From NCBI GenBank assembly GCA_009377865.1, contig WHTH01000024.1, forward strand, positions 1 to 57,942: 57,942 nt of DNA. The letters run 5' to 3'. The stretch's first letter is position 1; each line of letters starts with the position of its first letter. The notes under the pieces are model-generated. The model ran no database searches. It was not told the origin of the DNA and worked only from the letters and a program-made list of their open reading frames with translations. Shown in pieces: positions 1-7,541 of the stretch. The DNA is from Pseudonocardiaceae bacterium (GTDB taxonomy: Bacteria > Actinomycetota > Actinomycetes > Mycobacteriales > Pseudonocardiaceae). A program made the translations under genes and the position numbers.

Positions 1-1
1 C

Positions 2-241
2 GAGGGCAAGTGGGCGATCCACCCCAGCCAGATCGAGCTCGCCAACGAGGTCTTCAGCCCGCCCGACGAGGAGGTCACCAAGGCCCGCCGCATCATCGAG
101 GCGCTGCGGGAGGCCGAGGCCGAGGGCAAGGGCGCCGCGTCACTCGACGGCAAGATGATCGACGCGGCATCGGAGCGGATGGCCCAGACGGTCATCGCAA
201 TGGACGACGCGATCCGCGGCGCCGCAGCGAGCCGATCGTAA
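2..241 (+). CDS. mcl: Malyl-CoA lyase / CitE-type CoA-ester lyase, C-terminal end (partial)
   Basis: Only the last 79 residues are in the window; the gene begins upstream. The visible part opens with the GKWAIHPSQI motif that closes the barrel of HpcH/HpaI- and CitE-type CoA-ester lyases, followed by a helical tail with a conserved-looking AASERMAQ stretch. In L-malyl-CoA lyases this enzyme splits malyl-CoA into acetyl-CoA and glyoxylate. The assignment to malyl-CoA lyase, not to another family member, rests mainly on the next genes, which encode both subunits of malate-CoA ligase and start only 9 bp downstream. Family seen in sequence; exact substrate inferred from context. Confidence 0.8.
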   Translation, partial: EGKWAIHPSQIELANEVFSPPDEEVTKARRIIEALREAEAEGKGAASLDGKMIDAASERMAQTVIAMDDAIRGAAASRS

Positions 242-250
242 CGGCCCGCA

Positions 251-1477
251 ATGGACATCCACGAGTACCAGGCGAAGGAGATCCTGGCGCGCTTCGGCGT
301 GCCGATGCCGCGGGGCGGTCTGGTCTACAGCCCTGAGCAGGCCGCTTACCGGGCGACGGAGATCGGCGGTGCCGCCTGGGTCGCCAAGGCCCAGGTGCAC
401 AGCGGCGGGCGGGGTGAGGCCGGCGGGGTGAAGCTGTGCCGTTCCGACCGTGAAATCGCCGACGTCGCGAACATCCTGTTCGGCCATCGGCTGGTGACGC
501 GGCAGTCGGGTCCCGCCGGCAAGCCCGTCTTCCGGGTCTACGTCGAGGAAGCCACCGACATCGCCCGGGAGCTGTACTTCGGCATCGTACTGGACCGCCG
601 CACCGAGCAGGTCATGGTCATCGCATCGGCCGAGGGCGGCATGGAGATCGAGGAACTGGCCGACTCCAACCCCGACACGCTGCTGCGGACGCCGATCGAG
701 CCCGCGCTGGGCTTTCTGGAGTTCCAGGCGCGCGAGATCGCCTTCGCGCTGCGCCTGGAGCCCAAGCAGATCGCCCAGGCGAGCCGGGTCTTCCACGGGG
801 CTTACCGGGCTTTCCGCGACCTGGACGCCACCATGCTGGAGATCAACCCGCTGGTGGTCACCCGCGACGGCGGCCTCGTCGCGCTCGACGCGAAGATGTC
901 CTTCGACGACAACGCGCTGTTTCGCCATCCCGACATCTCCGAGCTGCGCGACCACAGCCAGGAAGATGCCCGGGAGAGCGACGCGGCTGACCGCGGCCTG
1001 TCCTATGTCGGTCTCGACGGCGACATCGGCTGCATGATCAACGGCGCCGGGTTGGCCATGGCAACCATGGACATGATCAAGCTCGCCGGCGGAGAGCCCG
1101 CCAACTTCCTCGACATCGGCGGCGGCGCATCGCCCGAGCGGGTGCTCAAGGCGTTCCGCGCGGTGCTGCAGGACAGCAACGTCAAGGTGATGCTCGTCAA
1201 CATCTTCGCCGGCATCAACCGCTGCGACTGGGTCGCCGAGGGCATCGTCTCGGCCTTCAAGGAGATCGACGTCAAGCTCCCGGTCGTGGTGCGGCTGGCA
1301 GGCACCCATGTCGAGCTGGGCAAGCAGATCCTGCGCGAGTCCGGCCTGCCCATCGTCACCGCGGACACGCTCGCGGAGGCGGCCGAGAAGGCCGTGGAGG
1401 CTACAGTCGCGCTCGCTCGGCCGATCGACGAGCGCCCCGCGAACGGCACACCGGTGCGTGACCACCCCATCTCCTGA
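251..1477 (+). CDS. mtkA: Malate-CoA ligase beta subunit (malate thiokinase)
   Basis: This 408-residue protein is an ATP-grasp subunit of the succinyl-CoA synthetase superfamily. It begins [17 protein letters not shown] and carries the [10 protein letters not shown] and GGVKLCRS stretches, the nucleotide-binding ATP-grasp core, the [12 protein letters not shown] motif and the C-terminal GGGASPERV and [14 protein letters not shown] motifs. Long stretches ([35 protein letters not shown]) resemble methylotroph MtkA more than ordinary SucC. With MtkB it makes malyl-CoA from malate, CoA and ATP. The start lies 9 bp after the lyase stop and the partner gene follows 50 bp later, so the three genes probably form one operon. 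Main alternative: succinate-CoA ligase SucC. Confidence 0.87.
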   Translation: MDIHEYQAKEILARFGVPMPRGGLVYSPEQAAYRATEIGGAAWVAKAQVHSGGRGEAGGVKLCRSDREIADVANILFGHRLVTRQSGPAGKPVFRVYVEEATDIARELYFGIVLDRRTEQVMVIASAEGGMEIEELADSNPDTLLRTPIEPALGFLEFQAREIAFALRLEPKQIAQASRVFHGAYRAFRDLDATMLEINPLVVTRDGGLVALDAKMSFDDNALFRHPDISELRDHSQEDARESDAADRGLSYVGLDGDIGCMINGAGLAMATMDMIKLAGGEPANFLDIGGGASPERVLKAFRAVLQDSNVKVMLVNIFAGINRCDWVAEGIVSAFKEIDVKLPVVVRLAGTHVELGKQILRESGLPIVTADTLAEAAEKAVEATVALARPIDERPANGTPVRDHPIS

Positions 1478-1527
1478 CAACTCCATCTCTTGACAGTTCC
1501 GTCTCCTGACAATCTGGGACCACACCA

Positions 1528-2402
1528 ATGGCCATCCTGCTCACCGAGCACACCCGCGTCATCGTCCAGGGCATCACCGGCCGCCTGGCGCGGTTCCACA
1601 CCGAGGAGATGCTCGGGTACGGCACCGACATCGTCGGCGGTGTCACTCCCGGCAAGGGCGGCGAGTCGATTCTCGACCGGCCGATCTTCGACACCGTCAA
1701 GGACGCCGCCACCGCCACCGGGGCGGACGCCTCGATCGTCTTCGTGCCACCACCGTTCGCGGCCGACTCCATCATGGAGGCAGCTGATGCCGGGATCCGG
1801 TACTGCGTCTGCATCACCGACGGCATCCCCACGCAGGACATGATGCGCGCCAAGCGCTACATGCGCCGGTACAAGGCCGAGGAGCGGATGATGCTGACCG
1901 GGCCCAACTGTGCCGGGACGATCAGTCCGGGACGGGCGATGCTGGGCATCATGCCCGGCCACATCTACCGGCCCGGCCGGGTGGGCATCATCGCGCGCTC
2001 CGGGACGCTCAGCTACGAGGCGGCCTCGCAGCTGAAGGCACACGGCATCGGGGTGTCCACCTCTGTGGGCATCGGCGGCGACCCCGTCAATGGATCGTCG
2101 TTCCGCGATCACCTCGAGCTGTTCGAGGCCGACGACGAGACCGACGCGGTAGTCATGATCGGCGAGATCGGTGGCCCGCAGGAAGCCGACGGCGCCGACC
2201 ACGTCCGCGAGCACATGACCAAGCCGGTCGTCGCCTACATCGCCGGGCTGTCGGCACCCAAGGGTCGCAAGATGGGCCACGCGGGCGCGATCGTGTCGGG
2301 GGTCGGCGAGTCCGCGCAGGACAAGGCGGAGATCCTCACCGCAGCCGGCGTGACGATGGCGCCGGATCCGTCGAGCGCGGGCTCCTGGCCGCACCCGCCT
2401 GA
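1528..2402 (+). CDS. mtkB: Malate-CoA ligase alpha subunit; 3' end apparently frameshifted
   Basis: The protein has the alpha-subunit fold: CoA-binding N-terminus (VQGITGRLARFHTEEM, GGVTPGKGG), the TGPNCAGTISPG and GIIARSGTLSYEA motifs, and the phosphohistidine loop GHAGAIVSG with His about residue 251. Homology runs to about residue 287 (APDPSSAG). The literal frame then has no stop and reads on into the next dehydrogenase, giving a 634-residue ORF. One extra base near 2379-2381 would give a short LLAAPA tail and a TGA at 2400-2402, the usual length (about 290 residues) for this family. The end given here is that corrected end. A true fusion is possible but unlikely, because a strong ribosome-binding site precedes the next gene. 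Confidence 0.8.
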
Positions 2403-2463
2403 CGTAGGCTGTGCCGCCCGACCCAGGCCGCCACCGTCCCGCCGTCCACGCAGGAGGCCCGCC

Positions 2464-3432
2464 GTGCCGGATCCGATGATCGTCGTCACCCGCCGGTGGC
2501 CGGCGCAGGTCGAAGAGGAGCTGGTGCGGCGATTCGACCAGGTACGGCTGTCCACCGACGACACCCCGCTGGGTCCCGACGGCCTGCGCACCGCGCTCGC
2601 CGAGGCCGACGTCGTGCTGCCGACCGTGTCCGACCGGCTGCCCGCAGAGCTGTTCGAGGGCGACCTGCGCACCCGGTTTCTCGGAAATTTCGGCGTCGGC
2701 TACAACAACATCGACGTCGAGGCGGCGGCCAAGGCGGGCATCGTCGTCACCAACACCCCTGGCGTGCTCACCGACACCACCGCCGATACCGCCATGACGC
2801 TGCTGCTCATGGTCGCCCGGCGGGCCGGCGAGGGCGAGCGCGAGGTGCGCGCCGGGCGGTGGACCGGCTGGCGACCGACGCACATGATGGGCGCCGACGT
2901 GACCGGCAAGACGCTGGGCGTGCTGGGTATGGGACGCATCGGCGCCGCGGTGGCCCGGCGGGCGCACTTCGGCTTCGGGATGCCGGTCGTCTACTACGAC
3001 GCCGCGGACTTCGACCCGCCGCACGGCATCCCCGGCGCACGGCGCGCCGGCACCGTCGAGGAGGTGCTCGAAGCCGCCGACTTCGTCTCGCTGCACATGC
3101 CCGGCGGGGGCGACAACACCCACCTCATCGATGCCGCAAGGCTGACCCGCATGAAGCCGACCGCCTTCCTCGTCAACAGCGCCCGCGGTGACGTCATCGA
3201 TCAGGACGCGCTCATCGACGCGCTGCGCTCGCAGACGATCGCCGGCGCCGGTCTCGACGTCTACGAGGGCGAACCCGAGGTCCCGCAGGGGCTGCGGGAC
3301 CTGGACAACGCCGTGCTGCTGCCCCACCTGGGCAGCGCCACGCTGGAGACCCGCACCGCGATGGGCATGCTGGTGGTCGACAACCTGCAGGCGTTCCTCG
3401 ACGGTCGTGAGCCCCCCAACCGGGTGGCGTGA
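2464..3432 (+). CDS. D-2-hydroxyacid dehydrogenase (glyoxylate/hydroxypyruvate reductase type)
   Basis: A 322-residue NAD(P)-dependent D-2-hydroxyacid dehydrogenase. The substrate-domain motif NFGVGYNNIDVEAAAKAGI is followed by NTPGVLTDTTAD, the Rossmann motif GMGRIGAAVARR, and the catalytic triad Arg (NSARGDVID, about residue 241), Glu (GEP, about 270) and His (LPHLGS, about 288). It reduces glyoxylate or hydroxypyruvate; beside malyl-CoA lyase a role in handling glyoxylate or in a serine cycle is natural. Start: GTG at 2464, six bases after AGGAGG at 2452-2457; an ATG at 2476 is less well placed. It is in frame with the mtkB reading frame, so automatic annotation may show a fused protein. 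Confidence 0.87.
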   Translation: MPDPMIVVTRRWPAQVEEELVRRFDQVRLSTDDTPLGPDGLRTALAEADVVLPTVSDRLPAELFEGDLRTRFLGNFGVGYNNIDVEAAAKAGIVVTNTPGVLTDTTADTAMTLLLMVARRAGEGEREVRAGRWTGWRPTHMMGADVTGKTLGVLGMGRIGAAVARRAHFGFGMPVVYYDAADFDPPHGIPGARRAGTVEEVLEAADFVSLHMPGGGDNTHLIDAARLTRMKPTAFLVNSARGDVIDQDALIDALRSQTIAGAGLDVYEGEPEVPQGLRDLDNAVLLPHLGSATLETRTAMGMLVVDNLQAFLDGREPPNRVA

Positions 3433-3451
3433 CGCGTCAACTCATCGCTAC

Positions 3452-3480
3452 TTGACTATGACCTGGGCCACAGGTAGACA
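3452..3480 (+). promoter_or_regulatory. Possible promoter for the MetE-like gene
   Basis: TTGACT at 3452-3457 is followed after 17 bases by TAGACA at 3475-3480, a reasonable sigma-70-type -35/-10 pair for an actinobacterium. It lies in the 184-bp gap before the MetE-like gene and upstream of two hairpins, which would then be in the leader. Pattern match only. Confidence 0.35.
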
Positions 3481-3486
3481 GGTCTG

Positions 3487-3561
3487 TCGAGGCTACGTCC
3501 TCGAGCTGAAGCCGCCGGTCAGGCTCAGCCACCCCGGCGAGGGTGAACGCTACCGACCGGC
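3487..3561 (+). other. Two leader hairpins before the MetE-like gene
   Basis: A perfect 6-bp hairpin (TCGAGG at 3487-3492 with CCTCGA at 3499-3504) is followed by a 7-bp pairing of GCCGGTC (3514-3520) with GACCGGC (3555-3561) enclosing 34 bases. They lie between the candidate promoter and the ribosome-binding site AAGGAGA near 3600. This may be a structured regulatory leader; no known cobalamin or SAM riboswitch core was recognised. Confidence 0.3.
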
Positions 3562-3616
3562 GTTGTAGCGAACGACTGTCAACGGTCCACTACTCGTCGC
3601 AAGGAGAACATTCGTC

Positions 3617-4789
3617 ATGACTGCTTATGACCCGAGGGCACAGACCGGGATCCCCACCGAGCCGGTTGGCTCCCTCCCTCGGCCGTCCAAGCTTCAGGAG
3701 GCCTACGCGGGCTACGACGGGGGCACCGTGACCAAGGAGCAGCTGCAGGCCGAGCAGGAAGAGGCCGCCAAGGACTCGATCGAGCGTGCGGAGGCCACCG
3801 GCGCCCCGATCATCTCCGACGGCGAGCAGCGCTGGTCGAGCTTCGCCACCTACCCGATCACCGACACCCTCGCCGGGACCGGCCTGGCAGCGAACCTGGG
3901 TCCCGGTGGCCAGTTCTTCGCGATCTTCGCCGACGGCCACGGGCGTCAGCTTCCCAAGCTGACGGGCGGCCCGTTCCGCTACGAGCACTTCGCGGCCGAG
4001 TCGCTGAAGAAGTCGATGGCGATGGCGAACAAGCCGCTCAAGCAGGCCGTGATCGCGCCGTCGATGATCGTGCTGCTCTACCCCTTGAAGGACGAAGTTC
4101 CCGGCTACTCCCGGGAGGACTTCGAGGCCGACATCGTCAACGAGTGCGAGCGCGACATCCGGGAGGCCTTCGCCGCCGGTGCCGCGCGCGTGTCGATCGA
4201 CTTCACCGAGGGTCGGCTGGCGACCAGGGAGGACCCCAGGAACCCCTGGACCGGCGCCGGCCTGCTGCCGCACTTCGTCGAGCTCAACAACCGGGTACTG
4301 GAGCGGTTCCCGCCCGACGTGCGGCGGAGCATCGGCATCCACACCTGTCCCGGCGGTGACCGGGACTCGGTGCACAGCGCGGACGTGCCCTACAACAACC
4401 TGCTGCCGCACATGTTCCAGATCAACGCCGGCTACTTCCTGATCCAGCTCAAGAGCGAGCGGGAGAAGGACGGGGTCTACGAGTCGATCGGGAAGAACCT
4501 GCGCGACGACGCGAACGGTGTCGCGCAGATGGCCTACCTCGGCGTGATCAACCCGGGCAATCCGCGCGTCGAGAGCGCCGAGGAGGTCCGCGACCAGCTG
4601 GTCCGGGCGTCGAACTTCATCGACAAGCAGCGGATCGGCGCCACGGACGACTGCGGTTTCTCGCCGTTCAGCATCGACGAGAAGCCCAACCACGGCTCGC
4701 CCGACTACGCCCGTGACGTGGCATTCCAGAAGATCAAGGCCCGTGTCGAGGGCACCAAGATGGCGGCCGAGAGGCTCGGCGTCTCCTGA
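3617..4789 (+). CDS. MetE-like cobalamin-independent methyltransferase (C-terminal-domain family)
   Basis: A 390-residue single-domain protein of the MetE C-terminal/UROD-like barrel family. The N-terminus has the typical VGSLPRP, and the expected zinc-thiolate ligands are visible: His about 242 and Cys 244 in GIHTCPGGD, and Cys about 346 in DDCGFSPF. Such proteins transfer a methyl or alkyl group to a zinc-bound thiol. Because the N-terminal half of full MetE is absent it need not make methionine from methyl-folate; relatives include core methionine synthases and epoxyalkane:coenzyme M transferases. Good ribosome-binding site (AAGGAGA) 10 bases before ATG. It stands alone between a structured leader and a hairpin terminator. 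Substrate not determinable from the sequence. Confidence 0.8.
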   Translation: MTAYDPRAQTGIPTEPVGSLPRPSKLQEAYAGYDGGTVTKEQLQAEQEEAAKDSIERAEATGAPIISDGEQRWSSFATYPITDTLAGTGLAANLGPGGQFFAIFADGHGRQLPKLTGGPFRYEHFAAESLKKSMAMANKPLKQAVIAPSMIVLLYPLKDEVPGYSREDFEADIVNECERDIREAFAAGAARVSIDFTEGRLATREDPRNPWTGAGLLPHFVELNNRVLERFPPDVRRSIGIHTCPGGDRDSVHSADVPYNNLLPHMFQINAGYFLIQLKSEREKDGVYESIGKNLRDDANGVAQMAYLGVINPGNPRVESAEEVRDQLVRASNFIDKQRIGATDDCGFSPFSIDEKPNHGSPDYARDVAFQKIKARVEGTKMAAERLGVS

Positions 4790-4849
4790 TCCGGTAGAGC
4801 CCGGTCCGGGCCGGCACCGCAGGTCTGAGATTCGGGCCGAGCGGGGAAT

Positions 4850-4868
4850 CGAACAGCGCCGCTGTTCG
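4850..4868 (+). terminator. Hairpin, probable terminator of the MetE-like gene
   Basis: CGAACAGC and GCTGTTCG pair perfectly (8 bp) around a 3-base loop, 60 bp after the stop. There is no long T-run, as is common for actinobacterial terminators. Confidence 0.5.
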
Positions 4869-5004
4869 TTGTACAGGGTGGTCGTCAGGTTCTGAGTTCG
4901 TGTGATCCACGCTCGCGGGATTGATGAGCGGGCGCGTAGCTGTGCTTCACGAAGCTGGAGAAGTTGCCGTCTGTAAGACCGACGGCCCGAGCCCCGTACG
5001 GTGC

Positions 5005-5023
5005 GGAGCTTGTACCCAGCTCC
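5005..5023 (+). other. Leader hairpin just before the cspA ribosome-binding site
   Basis: GGAGCT (5005-5010) pairs with AGCTCC (5018-5023) across 7 bases, immediately upstream of the GAGGAGAGA ribosome-binding site of the cold-shock gene. Cold-shock mRNAs commonly have structured leaders; a temperature effect here is only an inference. Confidence 0.35.
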
Positions 5024-5041
5024 TGTGAGGAGAGAGACAGC

Positions 5042-5245
5042 ATGACACGCGGAACCGTGAAGTGGTTCAACTCGGAGAAGGGCTTCGGCTTCATCTCCCC
5101 CGACGACGGCGGCGCCGACGTCTTCGTGCACTACTCGGAGATCGACGCCCCCGGCTTCAAGACCCTCGACGAGGGCCAGAAGGTGCAGTTCGACGTCACC
5201 CAGGGCGCCAAGGGCATGCAGGCCAGCGGCGTCCAGGCGCTCTGA
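5042..5245 (+). CDS. cspA: Cold-shock protein (CspA family)
   Basis: A 67-residue single cold-shock domain with both RNA-binding motifs, [11 protein letters not shown] (RNP1) and DVFVHYSEI (RNP2), beginning [14 protein letters not shown]. It is a cytoplasmic single-stranded nucleic acid chaperone. The ATG at 5042 follows a purine-rich site at 5027-5035; the 250-bp upstream space is consistent with the long leader usual for csp genes. A long perfect hairpin follows within 20 bp of the stop, so it is monocistronic. Length and composition are typical of actinobacterial CspA. Confidence 0.97.
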   Translation: MTRGTVKWFNSEKGFGFISPDDGGADVFVHYSEIDAPGFKTLDEGQKVQFDVTQGAKGMQASGVQAL

Positions 5246-5262
5246 GCTGAGCCACACCACAA

Positions 5263-5304
5263 CGCCGGTCGCTCCGCCAGCATGTGCTGGTGGAGCGGCC
5301 GGCG
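5263..5304 (+). terminator. Strong intrinsic terminator of cspA
   Basis: CGCCGG and CGCTCCGCCAGCA on the left pair with TGCTGGTGGAGCG and CCGGCG on the right, giving a stem of about 19 bp with one unpaired base and one G-T pair around a 2-base loop. It starts 18 bp after the cspA stop. Confidence 0.8.
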
Positions 5305-5435
5305 TGTTCAGAAGGTTGAATAGTCAACCAGCCATCACCATCGTGTCGCCCGCCTGAGGTGAGGTAGCCGGGCTCGCCTGGTGGACCCGGGTGGCGGCGA
5401 CGTCCTCCCGAGCTGCACCGAGTGGCGCAACCTGC

Positions 5436-5501
5436 GTCAGTGAACTCGACGTGGTGGGGCTCGCGAGGCCCCACGACCCCCATAGTGTGGAGTTCACGGA
5501 C
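5436..5501. repeat. Dispersed hairpin repeat, copy A
   Basis: Imperfect inverted repeat: left arm starts GTCAGTGAACTC and ends in a G-run (5436-5459), right arm starts CCCCC and ends GAGTTCACGGAC (5477-5501), enclosing 17 bases. Copies B (48093-48160) and C (56356-56422) share the arm sequence GTGAACTCGAC, the G-run and the loop ending ACGA or ACAA. It lies in non-coding DNA next to gene remnants. No transposase is near. Confidence 0.75.
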
Positions 5502-5898
5502 ACCATGGGGGCCTCGATCACGGGGCGGGCAGGGTGCTGCGCTGGCATCGGGCGGTGCTGTCCCCTCGGGCTTCGCCCGGGCACCGGCATTCCCGTGACC
5601 GGCGCCCGGATGGCCCACGATGCGCACCCCCGTGCCCTTGCCCGGTGCTCTGCCGGACCTACCCGCGCTGGGCCGGCTGCTTGTCCCTGACCCGAAGCCG
5701 CGACGCAACTCGCGCGCAGCAGCGGCACCCGATCGGGTGTACTCACGAAATGTATCCGTATCGTTCCGGAGCGTAATACGGTTACAGCTTGTGTCGCATC
5801 CAAGACGGTGAGTGACAGTCGATTGGTCGAGTGGCCGGTCGATCTGCTCGCAGCGGGCAAGCCTGCTCCATAAGATGATCAACGAAAGGACCCATATT
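5502..5898. other. Gene-poor stretch with an operator-like inverted repeat
   Basis: No convincing coding region was found; the ORFs here are low-complexity Arg/Pro/Gly/Ala shadows. The one structured element is a 26-bp inverted repeat at 5756-5781, CCGTATCGTT and AGCGTAATACGG around CCGG, which resembles a TetR-type operator. It lies about 120 bp before the remnant of a small secreted-protein gene and may be part of that gene's old control region. Confidence 0.3.
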
Positions 5899-6065
5899 GT
5901 GGCGAAGCACGCCAGGCCCAGGTCTGCAACAACTACGTCCCGGTCAACGTGCTGGGCGTGCAGGTCCCGATCGAGCAGGTCAACGCCGTCCCGATCCTGA
6001 CCGACGGCGACACCGAAGCCGACAGCGGCGAGTCCTGCGAGCAGGCTGCTGGCATCCAGGACTGA
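5899..6065 (+). pseudogene. Small secreted Cys protein gene with internal deletion (remnant)
   Basis: A GAAAGGA ribosome-binding site (5884-5890) precedes GTG 5899, which encodes MAKHARP. The reading then jumps: from 5919, two bases out of frame, comes a coherent 48-residue stretch, QVCNNYVPVNVLGVQVPIE onward, with a second Cys in GESCEQAAGIQD before TGA 6063-6065. This looks like the mature part of a small exported protein with one Cys pair, of the chaplin-like style, whose signal-peptide segment is missing. A strong hairpin terminator follows 17 bp later, as expected for a former gene. I infer a deletion between the start and the mature domain. Exact family not identified. Confidence 0.5.
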
Positions 6066-6082
6066 CCTGCGCCGCACGGTGT

Positions 6083-6115
6083 GGGCGCCGGGGCGCAAAC
6101 TAGGCCCCGGCGCCC
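6083..6115 (+). terminator. Strong hairpin terminator after the secreted-protein remnant
   Basis: GGGCGCCGGGGC (6083-6094) pairs perfectly over 12 bp with GCCCCGGCGCCC (6104-6115) around a 9-base loop. Confidence 0.7.
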
Positions 6116-6157
6116 AGGCCCAATCGATCTCGGCGACCGAAAGGAACCCTCCGACTC

Positions 6158-6184
6158 GTGGCCAAGCACGCCCAGCCTGGCTGA
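6158..6184 (+). pseudogene. Second start of the same small gene family (fragment)
   Basis: GTG 6158 reads MAKHAQPG then stops. Its start and leader copy those at 5899: a GAAAGGA site followed by GTG GCN AAG CAC GCC. It is probably a truncated tandem paralogue of the 5899 gene. Nothing recognisable follows it in any frame. Confidence 0.35.
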
Positions 6185-6271
6185 CAGTCTACGCACACGA
6201 CGCGTCCTGCCTGTTACCTACTCAAAACCTCACAGCGCAGATCCGCCCGATACTGCCGAGCTGGACGTGGA

Positions 6272-6652
6272 ATGCCGAGCTGCTCGACCACCCCCACTCG
6301 TGGTCCGTCCGTGCCCGCCCGATCGAGGGTTGCTGCGACTCCGCAGCTGTCGACCCGGACATGGGAGCGGCTGGCCGACCGTCATCGCGAGCGTGAGCTG
6401 GTCGGTGCAGTATGGGACAAGCTCGAAGAACTCGAGAACCGCGGCGGCGAGTATGACCTAGGGCTGGTAGCCGCGCTGCGGTTCGTGCTCGTGCACCACC
6501 AGCCGACGAGCGCGCGGCGATGCGGTGCCTGTCGACGAACCACCGCGCGCTACCTCTGGCGCCGTCGTCCGTGGCCGTGCGTGGTGTGGCTGCAGGTGCA
6601 TTACGAGCTCATCGGTCCGTTCACCGGCGGTGGGCACCACCGCCAGCAGTGA
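6272..6652 (+). CDS. Small Cys/Trp-rich hypothetical protein
   Basis: A 126-residue ORF whose C-terminal two thirds look like a real protein: an acidic helix (VGAVWDKLEELENRGGEYD), an RFVLVHHQP segment, a CGACRR metal-binding-like pair, then a basic aromatic stretch with WPCVVW and a final helix. The Cys-x2-Cys followed by a WPC is also seen in the small gene at 55205. Function is unknown; a small zinc-binding protein is likely. The first 30 residues are low complexity, so the true start may be a later GTG around 6300. No good ribosome-binding site decides this. Confidence 0.5.
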   Translation: MPSCSTTPTRGPSVPARSRVAATPQLSTRTWERLADRHRERELVGAVWDKLEELENRGGEYDLGLVAALRFVLVHHQPTSARRCGACRRTTARYLWRRRPWPCVVWLQVHYELIGPFTGGGHHRQQ

Positions 6653-6895
6653 CGAGCCGGTCGACAATCCCGGTGTCGTAGTCACCCGAGACGAACTCGC
6701 CCGCAACCGTTTGCCACCAGCGATCGTCGGCGGGGACGGGTGGATCACTGGGCCTCCCCTCACGACCTCACCCCGTGATCGGGCACGTACCCGGCCGTCG
6801 CGTCGGTATTGTTCACTCGTCCCCTACCGTGTAACAAGAAGGCTCGGGTCGTAGTGACCGCATCGCGCGGGTAGTTCGCTAGGAGGAAGTCTGCG

Positions 6896-7450
6896 TTGGC
6901 TGACAAGGAGCTAGCCGAGGAGGACCCAACACCGGCAGACGAGTCGGCATCCACGGCGGAGCCGACACCACCGGAAGACCCGCGGGAGGAGGAAGAGGAG
7001 GAAGAGCGCAAACTCTTCGGCGTGATCCCGCTGAGCATCGCCGCCCTCGTCGGGGTCGTGGTGCTCCCCATCCTGGGCTACCTCTTCGGCATGATCGGCA
7101 CTGGGCAGGAAAGGACAACCGTCCCGGTCGAACTCGTCGTCAGCCCGGAGCGCGCAGGCGGGGCGTTGGAACCCGGTGTGACCGGCCAGTTCGCCGTCCT
7201 TGTCGAGAATCCCAACGATTACGGAGTGCAGGTCTCCTCGATCAGCGCGGGCGCCTCGAAGGCGACCCCCGGGGGCTGCCCTGCCGGCGCGGTCACCAGC
7301 GAAGCCGTCGATGGCCCGCCGGGCTACATCGGGCCCACCAGCGTTCACAGTTACCAGGTCAACGCGAAGATCGCGGCCGAAGCCGGCGACGGGTGCGAGG
7401 ACGAGTCGTTCACGCTGCCGCTGGAAGCCGAACTCGTGTCGGCGGGCTGA
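6896..7450 (+). CDS. Single-span membrane protein, unknown function
   Basis: TTG start at 6896, nine bases after AGGAGGA (6881-6887). The 184-residue product has an acidic, Pro/Glu-rich cytoplasmic head ending in a run of Glu (about residues 1-38), one hydrophobic span (about 41-67, IPLSIAALVGVVVLPILGY) and an extracytoplasmic beta-rich domain. That domain has two Cys (GGCPAG and DGCEDES) that could form a disulfide; it resembles the outer domains of other actinobacterial single-pass proteins with no assigned role. No obvious partner adjoins it: upstream is a gene-poor stretch and downstream an oxoprolinase with its own ribosome-binding site. Confidence 0.75.
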   Translation: MADKELAEEDPTPADESASTAEPTPPEDPREEEEEEERKLFGVIPLSIAALVGVVVLPILGYLFGMIGTGQERTTVPVELVVSPERAGGALEPGVTGQFAVLVENPNDYGVQVSSISAGASKATPGGCPAGAVTSEAVDGPPGYIGPTSVHSYQVNAKIAAEAGDGCEDESFTLPLEAELVSAG

Positions 7451-7541
7451 CCGGCACTAGGGCCGGGCAAGCGCTGACCTGCGGTGTTCCACCCCGTCGC
7501 AGCGAGGACACTCGCGCAATGCCCGATCGGAGGAGCGCCAG

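Noticed and set aside
3487-3561. Cobalamin or SAM riboswitch before the MetE-like gene
   Set aside because: Neither a B12 box nor a SAM core sequence is present; only generic hairpins are seen.
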